From Carnobacterium gallinarum DSM 4847 (GTDB taxonomy: Bacteria; Bacillota; Bacilli; Lactobacillales; Carnobacteriaceae): 64,000 nt of DNA. The translations under genes and the position numbers were made by a program. The DNA lies in assembly GCF_000744375.1 (NCBI RefSeq), contig NZ_JQLU01000003.1, positions 307,663 to 371,662 on the forward strand, given 5' to 3'. Under the pieces are notes generated by a model. The model searched no databases. It worked only from the letters and a program-made list of their open reading frames with translations, and had not been told where the DNA came from. The first letter of the stretch is position 1. Every line of letters starts with the position of its first letter. Positions 28,569 through 39,597 of this stretch are shown here, in pieces.

Positions 28569-28868
28569 ATCGTCCTATGAATACTAAATAAAACGCTAAG
28601 CATTTTTAGTATTCATAGGACGAATGAACTATTAAAATTCGTGGTACCACCTATATTTTCCATAGAAATAGCATAAAGCTGCCTTCTATAGACTCCTCAT
28701 ACCTTTAACGCAGGCGCTACGTTTTTGTCTATTACTAATGACTTCTTAGGTTCAACAAAACGACTATTTAGGCGAGTTCATTATTCCTCTCTATGCATTT
28801 TCACCACCCATGCACTCTCTACGAAAGATTCCTAACTACTATTCCTAATCACTGTCTTTTTCTGATAA
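28569..28868 (-). ncRNA. T-box riboswitch of leuS
   Basis: Read on the minus strand, the leader carries the T-box core GGTGGTACCACG (complement of 28643-28654), which pairs with the uncharged tRNA acceptor end. A Stem I with a likely CTC (leucine) specifier lies about 130 bp upstream in the GAACTCGCC stretch. The transcription terminator is a near-perfect hairpin (28571-28588 with 28605-28622), followed by T residues. Uncharged tRNA-Leu is expected to favour the antiterminator. The specifier is a by-eye call. Confidence 0.88.
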
Positions 28869-28875
28869 TGAATTC

Positions 28876-28904
28876 ATTTTAACAAATATTCCAGGCTGTT
28901 GCAA
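28876..28904 (-). promoter_or_regulatory. Promoter of the leuS leader
   Basis: On the minus strand TTGCAA and TAAAAT are separated by 17 bp, 8-10 bp before the leader starts. Confidence 0.6.
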
Positions 28905-28933
28905 GTCATGAATTCCAATACTACATAAGAACG

Positions 28934-29253
28934 TCAATAAAAAGAACCAACACCTTCCTTCTGATAAATATTCGTTCCAAAACATTCATTTTCTGCTGTA
29001 TCATAAGCAACAACATAAATTTGGCTATCTTGAGTAAGTCCATATTTTTTTAAATTGGTAAAATCAAAATAAGCCCCTGTTAATTTGGTATCTTCAGGAA
29101 TAAATTGACCCTCAATCATCATACGAACTTTTGTAACCTCTTTACAAATCTGCCTCGATACGTTTCACTAACAGCAAGGTACATCGTTGGATTGTACTAC
29201 TCATTAAAGACTTTTCCAACTTGCCCAACAATCGTTAGTTTATTATTTTGCAT
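28934..29253 (-). pseudogene. Small conserved-looking protein, disrupted by a stop and a frameshift
   Basis: On the minus strand an ATG at 29253 opens a frame, MQNNKLTIVGQVGKVFNE, which hits a TAG (29197-29199) and continues in frame as YNPTMYLAVSETYRGRF. The reading frame then shifts by about 29130, after which MMIEGQFIPEDTKLTGAYFD and later TAENECFGTNIYQKEGVGSF run to 28934. Together they read as one small globular protein of about 105 residues. I do not recognise the family. A single TAG and one indel could be real decay or sequencing error. Confidence 0.55.
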
Positions 29254-29331
29254 AGGAATAAAATTCAAATCTACTTCATAACATGCTAGAATAAAAGAAA
29301 GACTACTTTAAGAAATGAGGCTATTGTAAGC

Positions 29332-30723
29332 ATGGCAAATCGACAATCAGATTTTCGCATTGAAACAGATTCTTTAGGGGATGTTCAAGTCCCACTCGAT
29401 AAATTATGGGGGGCACAAACAGAGCGAAGTCGCGTTAATTTTAAAATTGGATCTGAAAAAATTCCTACTGCAGTTATTTTGGCATTCGCTCAACTGAAAC
29501 GTGCAACGGCTATTGTGAATCATAAAAATGGAAACCTTGACACCCAACGTAAAAATGCAATTGTTGCTTCCTGTGATGAAATCCTTACAGGTGAGTATGC
29601 CGAGCAATTCCCTCTTGTTACTTGGCAAACCGGTAGCGGCACCCAAAGCAACATGAATCTCAATGAAGTTATTGCACATTTGGCAAATCAAAAATTACTA
29701 GAAACCGATTTAACCGTTCATCCTAATGATCATGTGAATATGTCTCAAAGCTCAAATGATACGTTTCCCACTGCAATGAATATTGCTGCCTATGACTCGA
29801 TCATAAAAAATCTACTTCCTGAATGTAAAAAAATGATTGCCACTTTAGAAGAAAAAGAAGAAAAATATCACGACTTAATTAAGATTGGTCGGACACATTT
29901 ACAAGATGCAACCCCTTTAACCTTTGCCCAAGAGATTAGCGGTTGGAAGATAATGTTGCAAAAAGGCTTGAATTTCATTGAAGACAGTAGCCAGAATATC
30001 TTAGAATTAGCAATCGGTGGTACGGCTGTTGGAACTGGTCTAAACGCTCCCCTAAATTTTGGTGAAGATGTAGCCTACGAATTAAGTATAGCAACTGGAC
30101 ATCCTTTCATAAGTGCGCCGAATAAATTTTATGCCTTAACTAGTCATTCTGACCTAAGCTACACTCATGGAGCTATTCGTAGTCTAGCTAGTGATTTAAT
30201 GAAAATAGCCAATGATATTCGCTGGTTAGCAAGCGGACCTCGTAGTGGAATTGGGGAAATTACGTTGCCAGCCAATGAACCCGGCAGTTCTATTATGCCT
30301 GGAAAAGTCAATCCTACCCAAGCTGAAGCGTTAACAATGGTAGTCGCTCAGGTGATGGGAAATGACGTGACTATCACTGTTGCTGCAAGCCAAGGAAATT
30401 TTGAATTAAACGTCTATAAACCGGTAATTATCCTGAATTTTCTACAATCAGTCACCCTTCTAAGTGATGCCATGCGTTCATTTAGAGTTCACTGCTTAGT
30501 TGGTTTAGAGGCTAACCAAGAAGCAATGTCTGAATTAGTTAAACGTTCTTTAATGTTGGTCACTGCTTTAAGCCCACATATTGGCTATGAAAAAAGTGCC
30601 ACAATTGCTAAAAAAGCCTTAGCTGAAAATTTAACCTTAAAAGAAGCAGCTTTAGCATTAAAATACGTTAGTGATACTGAATTTGATTTATGGGTGGATA
30701 CTAGCAAAATGGTTCATCCTTAA
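29332..30723 (+). CDS. fumC: Fumarate hydratase, class II
   Basis: The 463-residue protein is the iron-free fumarase that interconverts fumarate and L-malate. Family motifs are [20 protein letters not shown] (about 24-43), [18 protein letters not shown] (about 98-115), [20 protein letters not shown] (about 186-205) and the superfamily signature [20 protein letters not shown] (about 317-336) with the active-site loop Ser and Lys. Ribosome site and start at 29332 agree with family N-termini. It is convergent with a C4-dicarboxylate/amino acid symporter gene; together they may serve malate or fumarate metabolism, which is an inference. Confidence 0.96.
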   Translation: MANRQSDFRIETDSLGDVQVPLDKLWGAQTERSRVNFKIGSEKIPTAVILAFAQLKRATAIVNHKNGNLDTQRKNAIVASCDEILTGEYAEQFPLVTWQTGSGTQSNMNLNEVIAHLANQKLLETDLTVHPNDHVNMSQSSNDTFPTAMNIAAYDSIIKNLLPECKKMIATLEEKEEKYHDLIKIGRTHLQDATPLTFAQEISGWKIMLQKGLNFIEDSSQNILELAIGGTAVGTGLNAPLNFGEDVAYELSIATGHPFISAPNKFYALTSHSDLSYTHGAIRSLASDLMKIANDIRWLASGPRSGIGEITLPANEPGSSIMPGKVNPTQAEALTMVVAQVMGNDVTITVAASQGNFELNVYKPVIILNFLQSVTLLSDAMRSFRVHCLVGLEANQEAMSELVKRSLMLVTALSPHIGYEKSATIAKKALAENLTLKEAALALKYVSDTEFDLWVDTSKMVHP

Positions 30724-30724
30724 T

Positions 30725-30770
30725 AAAAAGTGTCTATTTCCTCAATTCCTTAGGAAATAGACACTTTTTT
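30725..30770. terminator. Bidirectional terminator between fumC and the symporter gene
   Basis: An 18-bp stem (about 30725-30742 with 30752-30769) is flanked by A and T runs. Confidence 0.88.
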
Positions 30771-30772
30771 AA

Positions 30773-32032
30773 TTAGACTGTTTCATTTTTCAAATAATCT
30801 TTCAGCCAATTTTTTCCTTCAACAATTCTAGTTACTAGCATCGCTGCTGTTGTGTTTCCTGATGAATTTAATAACGTTGCAGGTATATCAATAATCGTAC
30901 TAATAATAACAATAACTGGGACAGCCTCTAACGGAAATCCAAATACATTCACAATCAACATTTCTGCAATCATTCCACCACCAGGAATTGCTCCCATGAC
31001 CGCACCAACTAAAAAGGCTCCTAAAATAACGCTAACCATCGCAGACGGTGTCGTTAAATCTTTTCCAAAAATACCAAATAAAAAGGCTATTTTTAGTACA
31101 CCACCAACAACCGACCCATCCTTATGAGTATTCGCCCCCAAAGGAATCACCGTTTCAGCAATATCTGAAGTTACGCCCATTTTCTTAGAGTATTCTAAAT
31201 TTACTGGAATACATGCCGCACTAGAGCAGGTAGCAATTGCCGTAATTGATGGTGTCGCAATATTACGCCAATAGATTTTCACTCCGTCTTTCCCACCAGC
31301 AATAAATGCATAGAGTGAAAAGAAGAAAATATAGTAAAAAATCGTAATAATAATATACAAAATCAGACTTCGAGCATAGCCCCCTAAAATCTTTGAACCT
31401 AAGGAACCAATTACGCTAGCAAAATAACATCCTAATCCAATGGGTGCATAATACATAATGATTGAAACCATTTTCATCATCACTTCATTAGCAGAAGTAA
31501 GTAATTTTGCAACTGGTGCACCAGCCTCCTTGGCCATCGATGTTGAGACACCAACTAATATAGAAAAAACAATTAGTTGCAACATATTGGATTTAGATAA
31601 CAATAAATGAAAATCAGATACAGTTAAAGTATTCACAATTCGTTCTAAAAATCCCATCTTTTCTGCTGCACCTGTTTCTGGTGCCCCCATCAAAATCTTT
31701 ACACTTTCGACATCAATTCCATGAATGGGATTAAAAAGAACTACACCGATATACCCGACAATGGCAGCTACTAAAGCTGTCCCAAAGAAAACAAAAAAGG
31801 TACTTCCCATAATTTTTCCTAATCGTTTCATTCCACTCATGTTGGCGATTGCAGAAGAAATACTAAAAAAAACTAATGGAACGAGCATCACAAACATCAA
31901 ATTTAAAAATAAATCTCCTAAAGGTTGCACAACTGTTGCTTTTTCACCAAACACAACACCGCCAATTCCTCCCAGTACTAAGCCACCGATTAATAAAACC
32001 GAAGCTTTATATTGTTGCCATATTTTTTTCAT
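30773..32032 (-). CDS. Dicarboxylate/amino acid:cation symporter (DAACS family)
   Basis: The start at 32032 is preceded by AAAGGAG with 8 bp spacing; the frame extension to 32065 is not needed. The 419-residue protein has about eight membrane segments and two reentrant loops. Typical blocks are VFFSISSAIANMSGMKRLGK (about 54-73), the serine-rich ATPSITAIATCSSAACIPV (about 257-275) and VIPLGANTHKDGSVVGGVLK (about 292-311), close to GltP/DctA-type transporters that take up glutamate, aspartate, serine or C4-dicarboxylates with Na+ or H+. The exact substrate is not readable. It neighbours fumC. Confidence 0.9.
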   Translation of the reverse strand: MKKIWQQYKASVLLIGGLVLGGIGGVVFGEKATVVQPLGDLFLNLMFVMLVPLVFFSISSAIANMSGMKRLGKIMGSTFFVFFGTALVAAIVGYIGVVLFNPIHGIDVESVKILMGAPETGAAEKMGFLERIVNTLTVSDFHLLLSKSNMLQLIVFSILVGVSTSMAKEAGAPVAKLLTSANEVMMKMVSIIMYYAPIGLGCYFASVIGSLGSKILGGYARSLILYIIITIFYYIFFFSLYAFIAGGKDGVKIYWRNIATPSITAIATCSSAACIPVNLEYSKKMGVTSDIAETVIPLGANTHKDGSVVGGVLKIAFLFGIFGKDLTTPSAMVSVILGAFLVGAVMGAIPGGGMIAEMLIVNVFGFPLEAVPVIVIISTIIDIPATLLNSSGNTTAAMLVTRIVEGKNWLKDYLKNETV

Positions 32033-32264
32033 CTGTATACTCCTTTGCTTTTTTAAAGCTATCAACTAAAAGTTTTAATTTAATAAAATGAATCTAAAAT
32101 CCATCTACCTAAGTTTAAATTTTTTCTAAAGAATTACAATACTTTTTTTCAAAATTCACACTATTATTTATTAAATTCTTAAAAAGGAGTATAATACTAT
32201 TGTTCCTATTAATAGATATCAAACATCCACAATTATACTATTTCATAAGCAAGGAGGTTTTCCA

Positions 32265-32744
32265 TTGAAAATAAAAATCAACCAATTATTCCTAAGATAC
32301 CAAGAATTTTTACGCTACTTTTTTGGGGGTATGATTGCCACTGCCCTTAATATTGGACTTTATAAGACTTTACTAGCCATCTTGCCACTCCATTACTTAA
32401 TCATCAATTTTATCGTTTGGTTGATTACAGTTTTATTTGGTTACTATACAAATCGACGCTTCGTCTTTAAAAGACCAATCAACTCACTAATGGACACAGC
32501 TAAAGAAGCTGGAAATTTTATTGGTTTCCGAATTATCTCAGGATGTGCAGATTCTCTGACTATGTGGGTTCTTTTTTCACTTATAGGCGTTCCAGAAATT
32601 GTCACCAAACTACTAGCCAATCTAGTTGCATCATTAATCAATTATTATACAAGTAAATTAATTGTCTTTAAACATAGCTACTCTTCCACTATTGAAATTC
32701 CCTCTAACTTAAAGGAGATTTCGGAAAATCTAACAAGATTATAA
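32265..32744 (+). CDS. GtrA-family membrane protein
   Basis: The TTG start at 32265 has AAGGAGG 7 bp before it. The 159-residue protein has four membrane segments and the GtrA motifs RYFFGGMIATALNIGLYKTL (about 17-36), FGYYTNRRFVFKRP (about 58-71) and LLANLVASLINYYTSKLIVF (about 116-135). GtrA-like proteins help move bactoprenol-linked sugars or wall polymers. No glycosyltransferase is adjacent, so its partner is unknown. Confidence 0.85.
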   Translation: MKIKINQLFLRYQEFLRYFFGGMIATALNIGLYKTLLAILPLHYLIINFIVWLITVLFGYYTNRRFVFKRPINSLMDTAKEAGNFIGFRIISGCADSLTMWVLFSLIGVPEIVTKLLANLVASLINYYTSKLIVFKHSYSSTIEIPSNLKEISENLTRL

Positions 32745-32813
32745 AATTAAGCATTACATTTGTATTTTAGTATCAGAATCAACATTATTCCCTGGGAAAT
32801 AATGTGAATCAAA

Positions 32814-32853
32814 AAAACCAGTAAGATAAGAATTGCTTATCTTACTGGTTTTT
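32814..32853. terminator. Bidirectional terminator between gtrA-like gene and dgt
   Basis: AAACCAGTAAGATAAG (about 32815-32830) pairs with its complement (32836-32851) around a 5-nt loop. Confidence 0.85.
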
Positions 32854-32862
32854 CCACTTTTT

Positions 32863-34260
32863 TTAGATTAACCCATGTAATTTTTGATACAAATCTTTAG
32901 CGTAACTATCTGTCATTCCACAAATAAAATCAGTAATTAACAACATCCGCAAATACAGTTTGATTTCATCCGATTGACCTTCTGCATTTTGATGATAACA
33001 CCCAATATAATTATCTGAAATCAAAGACATTAATCGTTTGCTTTTTTGAGTTCCACGCTCTGCTAATTCACTATCATAATAAATTGCTGCTGGAACAAAC
33101 ATATCCAATAGTGAATCAATAATTTCACTACCAGCTAACTCAGTTTCAACCACACCTTTATCCAAATACAAATATTTCACCGATAAACCTTGTAACGTTT
33201 GAACTAATTGATCTGCTTCCGAAGCATCTAGCAATGATTCATTAAACGTTCCTGTCATAATCGCTTCATAATTTTCATAGAAAACCTCTAAAGAGCGATT
33301 AATTAATTGCCCTCTCAAACTTGAAGCAATCCACTGTTGACCCGTAAAACTATCATCATGGTTTTTATGACGTTCACTACGTTTCACTAACTCTTGATGC
33401 ACTGTTGACGTTACTCGATTTGGATTTTCTACTGCTTCAAATTCCGCTAAAATCTGAGAAATGGAAACAATATCTTTTTTTATTCCATCCTCTAAATCCG
33501 CATTTAAATACGCAATATCATCTGCAACCTCTAATAAATACGTCAATGGATGACGACGATTTAATGCACCTGTAGCTTCAGTTACTTCATTAAATAAGTG
33601 TTGATCCGCATAGAAATAGCCCATTTTCTTACTTCTAATCTCTTTTTTACTAATTTCAGTTGAAGAAACAGGATATTTCATAATACTATTCAGTGTTGCA
33701 TACGTTAAATTCATGCCATATTCATCAAATTGATAATGTAATTTAGACACAACTCTTAAAACCTGTGCATTCCCTTCAAAGTGAAAGAAATCTTGTAACA
33801 TTTTTTGATCCAAAATTTCAGCTAAGCTCCGCTCACCATACATTAGATCTGAGCTATTATTTTGGAACCACTCACGAATTGATTCTTCACCAAAGTGACC
33901 AAAAGGCGGATTTCCCATATCATGCAACAAGCCTGCACAAGCCAAAACTTCCGGAATCTTCTCTCCATGCTCTTTTGTAAAAGATGGATCAAGTTTATTC
34001 TCTAATAGATGATAAGCAACCATCCCACCCATTGATTTTGCAATAGTTGAAACCTCAAGCGAATGTGTTAAACGCGTTCGGATAAAGTCACTTTTTTCAA
34101 GCGGAAAAACTTGTGCCTTATCTTGTAAGCGCCGAAAAGAAGCACTCATAATAATTCGTTGATAGTCATTTTCAAAAGCACTACGGACATCCCGCGACTT
34201 CGCATAATTCACCGTTGTTTTTTTACGACGTTCATCATTTAATAATTGATCCCAATTCAT
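32863..34260 (-). CDS. dgt: dGTPase-like HD-domain triphosphohydrolase
   Basis: The 465-residue protein has the HD-domain metal motifs in order: RLTHSLEVSTIAKSMGGMV (about 64-82), LLHDMGNPPFGHFGEESIRE (about 112-131) and LEVADDIAYLNADLEDGIKK (about 244-263). It also starts with RDVRSAFENDYQRIIMSASF, the family's N-terminal region. Dgt hydrolyses dGTP to deoxyguanosine and triphosphate. The start could be the ATG at 34260 or a TTG at 34266; GAGGG sits nearer the TTG. It stands alone and converges with the GtrA gene. Confidence 0.9.
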   Translation of the reverse strand: MNWDQLLNDERRKKTTVNYAKSRDVRSAFENDYQRIIMSASFRRLQDKAQVFPLEKSDFIRTRLTHSLEVSTIAKSMGGMVAYHLLENKLDPSFTKEHGEKIPEVLACAGLLHDMGNPPFGHFGEESIREWFQNNSSDLMYGERSLAEILDQKMLQDFFHFEGNAQVLRVVSKLHYQFDEYGMNLTYATLNSIMKYPVSSTEISKKEIRSKKMGYFYADQHLFNEVTEATGALNRRHPLTYLLEVADDIAYLNADLEDGIKKDIVSISQILAEFEAVENPNRVTSTVHQELVKRSERHKNHDDSFTGQQWIASSLRGQLINRSLEVFYENYEAIMTGTFNESLLDASEADQLVQTLQGLSVKYLYLDKGVVETELAGSEIIDSLLDMFVPAAIYYDSELAERGTQKSKRLMSLISDNYIGCYHQNAEGQSDEIKLYLRMLLITDFICGMTDSYAKDLYQKLHGLI

Positions 34261-34394
34261 TTTCAACCCAATCCCTCATTTCCAATTATTCATTAGAATT
34301 ATACCATAAAATCACAGGAGCAAGCATTGGGTAGCAAAAATAGGTGCCTTTAATTGAAGAATGATACTATAAAATCAAAAATACAGAAATAGAA

Positions 34395-34562
34395 TTACCC
34401 TTTATTCCTAATTTTCCCTATTAATTCTTTTAATTGTGTTTTAATTGGAATACCTAATTCTCGTTTATTTTTAATCATGACTGCTAGATAATTCATAACT
34501 AGCTCACCAAAGAAGTAGAGGAAACATATAAGTATCGAACCCATAAGTAGATAGTTAAACAT
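34395..34562 (-). CDS. Small single-membrane-segment protein, unknown
   Basis: This 55-residue ORF starts MFNYLLMGSILICFLYFFGE, one strong hydrophobic helix, and ends in a basic amphipathic tail (TQLKELIGKIRNKG). GGGGG lies about 9 bp before the ATG. It is too short for many gene callers. The ribosome site, the hydrophobic then basic design and the lack of overlap with another gene support it; there is no family match. It might be a small membrane peptide, but no antitoxin or sRNA partner is visible. Confidence 0.4.
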   Translation of the reverse strand: MFNYLLMGSILICFLYFFGELVMNYLAVMIKNKRELGIPIKTQLKELIGKIRNKG

Positions 34563-34836
34563 CAATCAAATCCCCCAAATATTTTATTGTGTTACCTTTG
34601 TTTCAAGAATACTTTCATTTTAAATAGTCTATGTTGTACTTGTCAATCATAAAAATAAACGTTTTTACTTTATAATTTTCTATTAACAATGGTTCCCATT
34701 TCATTATGGATATATCTATCTATATAACAATAAATGTCTCTCATTATATACAAAATTGTACTAAAAAACAGAAGTTTGATGAAGCAAGAAATTATTTTAA
34801 CAGCAACTAACTTCACTGCTAATCTGACATTAAATA
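34563..34836. other. AT-rich intergenic region upstream of the small ORF
   Basis: I see no coding region or RNA gene here. It may hold the promoter for the small membrane ORF on the minus strand. Confidence 0.3.
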
Positions 34837-34896
34837 AAGCGTATTAACTTCCAAAATTAGACTTTTAAAATCTAATTTCAGTAAATCAATACGCTA
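34837..34896 (-). terminator. Terminator of the glycerol operon
   Basis: A long imperfect stem (34839-34861 with 34871-34894) is followed by T residues on the minus strand, 30 bp after the glpO stop. Confidence 0.8.
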
Positions 34897-34922
34897 ACTT
34901 ATTTTAATGATCCAACATGCAT

Positions 34923-36572
34923 TTAATGAAAAACAGTACTTGCCGTAATCTGATGATCGATATCAGCTAAATACGCTATCTGTGTTGCTTCATCCCAGCC
35001 ATAATAATCAGCCATTTCAGTCACAATTAATTCCTTCACAGCTTTTGCATGTTCAATATCAAATAACAATTGACTGCTACGACGCAATAAATAATCAATT
35101 GGTTTTAAGACCATCTCATGCTCTAATCCATAATGCAACATCATATAATCAATTGGTTCTAATTGACTATCTTTACTTGCATTTAAATAACTATAAACAG
35201 CATCAACATTTGATCCATAACGATGCACTAATGCTTTGGCCGAATCTAAATCAATGCCTAAGTGTTCGCCAACTTCAATCTTTTCAATCACAAATTTATT
35301 GAAATAATCACCACCACCAACATCACCACCAGATAACAATAGATGCTCCGTTGCTGATTTACGATAAGCCATTCCTTCCTCAATTGATAATTCTAATAAC
35401 ACTTGATCCACGACTTTTTCTGACATTTTACGATAGCCCGTTAATTTCCCACCAGCAATCGTAAATAAACCACTAGCTGAATGAAAAATCTCATCCTTAC
35501 GAGAAATTTCTGATGGGTCCTTGCCTTCTTCATGAATCAATGGACGAACTCCTGACCAACTTGACTCCACATCCTCTACTTGAATAGGGGGAATATCAAA
35601 CATTTGATTAGCTGCTGCCAAAATATATTCAACATCCGCTAAAGTTACTCCCGGTTCTTTTGGATCCCCTTTATAATTTGTATCCGTTGTTCCAATATAA
35701 GTCTTTCCTTCACGAGGAATTGCAAACATCATTCGATTGTCATTAAATGGTGTATCAAAATAAATGGCATTGCTAATTGGGAATTTGCTTTCATCAATCA
35801 CTAAATGCACACCTTTAGTCAAATGCATCGTTTTGCCTTTTTTAGATTGATCCAGTTCTCGTAATTCATCCACCCATGGACCAGATGCATTCACAATTTT
35901 CTTCGCATAAATACTCCCAGTCTCACCTGTTAATTCATTGTGAAAATGAACACCTTTTACTTTGCCATCAAGATCATAAATGAACTTTTCAACCTTGACA
36001 TAGTTCGCAATATAAGCGCCTTTTTCAGCTGCTTTTTTCAAGACTTCTATCGTTAAACGAGCATCATCTGTTCGATATTCGACATAAACACCTGCACCTT
36101 TTAAGCCTGTTTTTTTCAAATAAGGCTCCTTTTCCACTGCACGTTCTGGTTTTAACATATAACGACGTTCATCTTTTTTAACTTTCGCAAGATGATCATA
36201 CATCTCTAGTCCAATTGCTGTTGTAAATGAACCAAATGTACCACCTTTATAAAACGGCAAAACCATCCAAAGTGGCGTTGTTACATGAGGGGCATTTTCG
36301 TAAACAATCGCTCTTTCCTGTCCTACCTCTTGTACAACTTTCACTTCAAACTGCTTCAAATAACGCAACCCACCATGAACTAATTTAGTTGAACGACTAG
36401 ACGTACCAGAAGCAAAATCACGCATTTCCAAAACACCAACCTGCAAACCACGCTCTTGAGCATCTAACGTAATTCCAGCACCAGTAATTCCACCACCAAT
36501 CACTAAAACATCCAATAATTCATTTTGCATTTTTTTAAGGTTTTCGATTCTTGTTTCATTTGAAAATTTCAT
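34923..36572 (-). CDS. glpO: Alpha-glycerophosphate oxidase/dehydrogenase (FAD), GlpO/GlpD
   Basis: The ATG at 36572 has GGAGG 12 bp upstream; the GTG at 36590 would overlap that site. The 549-residue flavoprotein has the FAD fold LLDVLVIGGGITGAGITLDA (about 19-38), the GTSSRSTKLVHGGLRYLKQF block (about 58-77) and KGVHLVIDE with GTTDTNYKGDP in the substrate domain. It oxidises glycerol-3-phosphate to dihydroxyacetone phosphate; lactic acid bacterial GlpO uses O2 and makes H2O2. Enterococcal and streptococcal GlpO are about 608 residues with a 50-residue insert, which is lacking here, so the protein is closer in length to GlpD of Bacillus. Third gene of the glp operon. Confidence 0.9.
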   Translation of the reverse strand: MKFSNETRIENLKKMQNELLDVLVIGGGITGAGITLDAQERGLQVGVLEMRDFASGTSSRSTKLVHGGLRYLKQFEVKVVQEVGQERAIVYENAPHVTTPLWMVLPFYKGGTFGSFTTAIGLEMYDHLAKVKKDERRYMLKPERAVEKEPYLKKTGLKGAGVYVEYRTDDARLTIEVLKKAAEKGAYIANYVKVEKFIYDLDGKVKGVHFHNELTGETGSIYAKKIVNASGPWVDELRELDQSKKGKTMHLTKGVHLVIDESKFPISNAIYFDTPFNDNRMMFAIPREGKTYIGTTDTNYKGDPKEPGVTLADVEYILAAANQMFDIPPIQVEDVESSWSGVRPLIHEEGKDPSEISRKDEIFHSASGLFTIAGGKLTGYRKMSEKVVDQVLLELSIEEGMAYRKSATEHLLLSGGDVGGGDYFNKFVIEKIEVGEHLGIDLDSAKALVHRYGSNVDAVYSYLNASKDSQLEPIDYMMLHYGLEHEMVLKPIDYLLRRSSQLLFDIEHAKAVKELIVTEMADYYGWDEATQIAYLADIDHQITASTVFH

Positions 36573-36617
36573 AATTAACGAGTCCTCCACTTCTTTAATC
36601 TAAACGTATCAGCCAAT

Positions 36618-38120
<1,503 letters not shown>

Positions 38121-38128
38121 TCACTCCC

Positions 38129-38914
38129 CTATTCATCTTTTTCTTTTGTAGCAATAACTAAACCTGCTAAAATGACAATAAAAATAATTAAGCCAATCAT
38201 AGATGATTCAAAATAAATCATTTTATAGAAAAATGCCCCACAGATTCCGCCAACAATCGGTCCTACAACTGGAACCCACGCATAACTCCAATCAGAATCC
38301 CCTTTACCAGAAATTGGTAAAATCGCATGGGCAATCCGTGGCATCAAATCCCTCGCTGGGTTAATGGCATAACCAGTTGGTCCACCTAATGATAGACCAA
38401 TTCCTAAAATTAATAAACCAACAATAATCGGATTCAATCCCACCGCAAATTCATTAGCTCCAATTGCAAGCAGGCCAAAAACTAAGACAAAGGTTCCAAT
38501 GGCTTCTGTAATCATATTTGCAAAAGGACTACGAATCGCTGGACCAGTTGCAAATACACCTAACTTATCCCCTTGATTTTCAGTTTCTTTCCAGTGCTTA
38601 ACATAAACTAAATAAACAATAATTGCTCCTAAAAATGCACCAATCAATTGACCAGCAATATATGCGGGGACATCCGCCCAAGGAAAAACACCAATCAAAG
38701 CAAAAGCTATTGTAACAGCCGGATTTAAATGTGCCGCACTATTTCCAGCAACAACATACACACCCAATGTAACCCCTAATGCCCAGGCAATAGAAATACC
38801 TACCCAGCCCATATTAAACGATTTCGACTTGATTAAAAGATTTCCAGCAACAACACCACTTCCAAAAATAATCAACACCATTGTTCCAATCAGCTCTGCG
38901 TAAAATCCTACCAT
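38129..38914 (-). CDS. glpF: Glycerol uptake facilitator, aquaporin family
   Basis: I chose the ATG at 38914 because AAGGAG lies 9 bp upstream, and the ATG at 38923 abuts it directly. The 261-residue channel has six membrane segments and both NPA boxes: AHLNPAVTIAFALIG (about 61-75) and GYAINPARDLMPRIAHAILP (about 182-201), the Arg and Asp after the second being typical of glycerol channels. It brings glycerol in by diffusion for GlpK to trap. It is first in the operon, unlike many relatives where glpF comes last. Confidence 0.94.
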   Translation of the reverse strand: MVGFYAELIGTMVLIIFGSGVVAGNLLIKSKSFNMGWVGISIAWALGVTLGVYVVAGNSAAHLNPAVTIAFALIGVFPWADVPAYIAGQLIGAFLGAIIVYLVYVKHWKETENQGDKLGVFATGPAIRSPFANMITEAIGTFVLVFGLLAIGANEFAVGLNPIIVGLLILGIGLSLGGPTGYAINPARDLMPRIAHAILPISGKGDSDWSYAWVPVVGPIVGGICGAFFYKMIYFESSMIGLIIFIVILAGLVIATKEKDE

Positions 38915-38923
38915 CCTAAACAT

Positions 38924-39433
38924 CTCCTTGTTATCATTTTTTTACTAGCGACAAATAAAGGAACCGTTTTCAATTCTTAATATAGCTATCGTATCATTAA
39001 ATCTTAAAAACTCAAAACAGTTTGTATTATTTTTAGAATAAGAATAACTTTAATTAAATTTTTTTGTGAAATTCCCACTTTTTTTACTAATTAAACTAAA
39101 ATAAAAATTATATTCCAACAACGAATACAGGTTTAAAAGGATTATACGCTTATTTTTTCACTATATTTCCAAATCATCTAGCAACTATTTTTTTCACAAA
39201 AACCTTATTTATATGTTTATTTATCTATAGATAGTACAAAGAATAAATTATTTCTAAAGTCATTCATAATAAAATAACAATAAGTACTATTTAACTATTG
39301 ATAAAAAATAACTCTGAATTAAAACCCAACAAATGAATACCTTTTTCTATTCATTATATAAGATATAAAACGATTATTAATCAGACTTCTAATCCTTTTA
39401 AAAGACTCTCCACCTATTTCTCATTTCATTTTT
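38924..39433. promoter_or_regulatory. Divergent regulatory region of the glp operon, with promoter and cre site
   Basis: On the minus strand TTGAGT and TACGAT (39015-39010 and 38993-38988, 16 bp apart) form a promoter. TGAAAACGGTTCCT (38972-38959) just downstream fits the cre consensus at 12 of 14 positions, so CcpA repression of glycerol use is likely. The remaining AT-rich stretch to 39433 holds no gene that I can see. Confidence 0.55.
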
Positions 39434-39434
39434 A

Positions 39435-39566
39435 TTGACATGCTCTCTAATTATGATACAATATGTTTTGTAATAAATAACTGAAAACGTTTTTTTGTGA
39501 CTATTTAATTAGGCAAAGAAAAAAAGTGTATCCACGATACTCTTTTTTCTTTGCCTAATTTTTTTG
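39435..39566 (+). promoter_or_regulatory. Promoter, cre-like site and leader hairpin of the PTS locus
   Basis: TTGACA (39435-39440) and TACAAT (39457-39462) are 16 bp apart. TGAAAACGTTTTTT (39482-39495) is a cre-like site just after the start point. A 24-bp hairpin (39508-39532 with 39537-39560) followed by T residues then stands between promoter and gene, which makes it an attenuator or a short-RNA terminator. Confidence 0.6.
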
Positions 39567-39597
39567 TTGCAAACCTAAATTAAAGGAGGAATTATTC

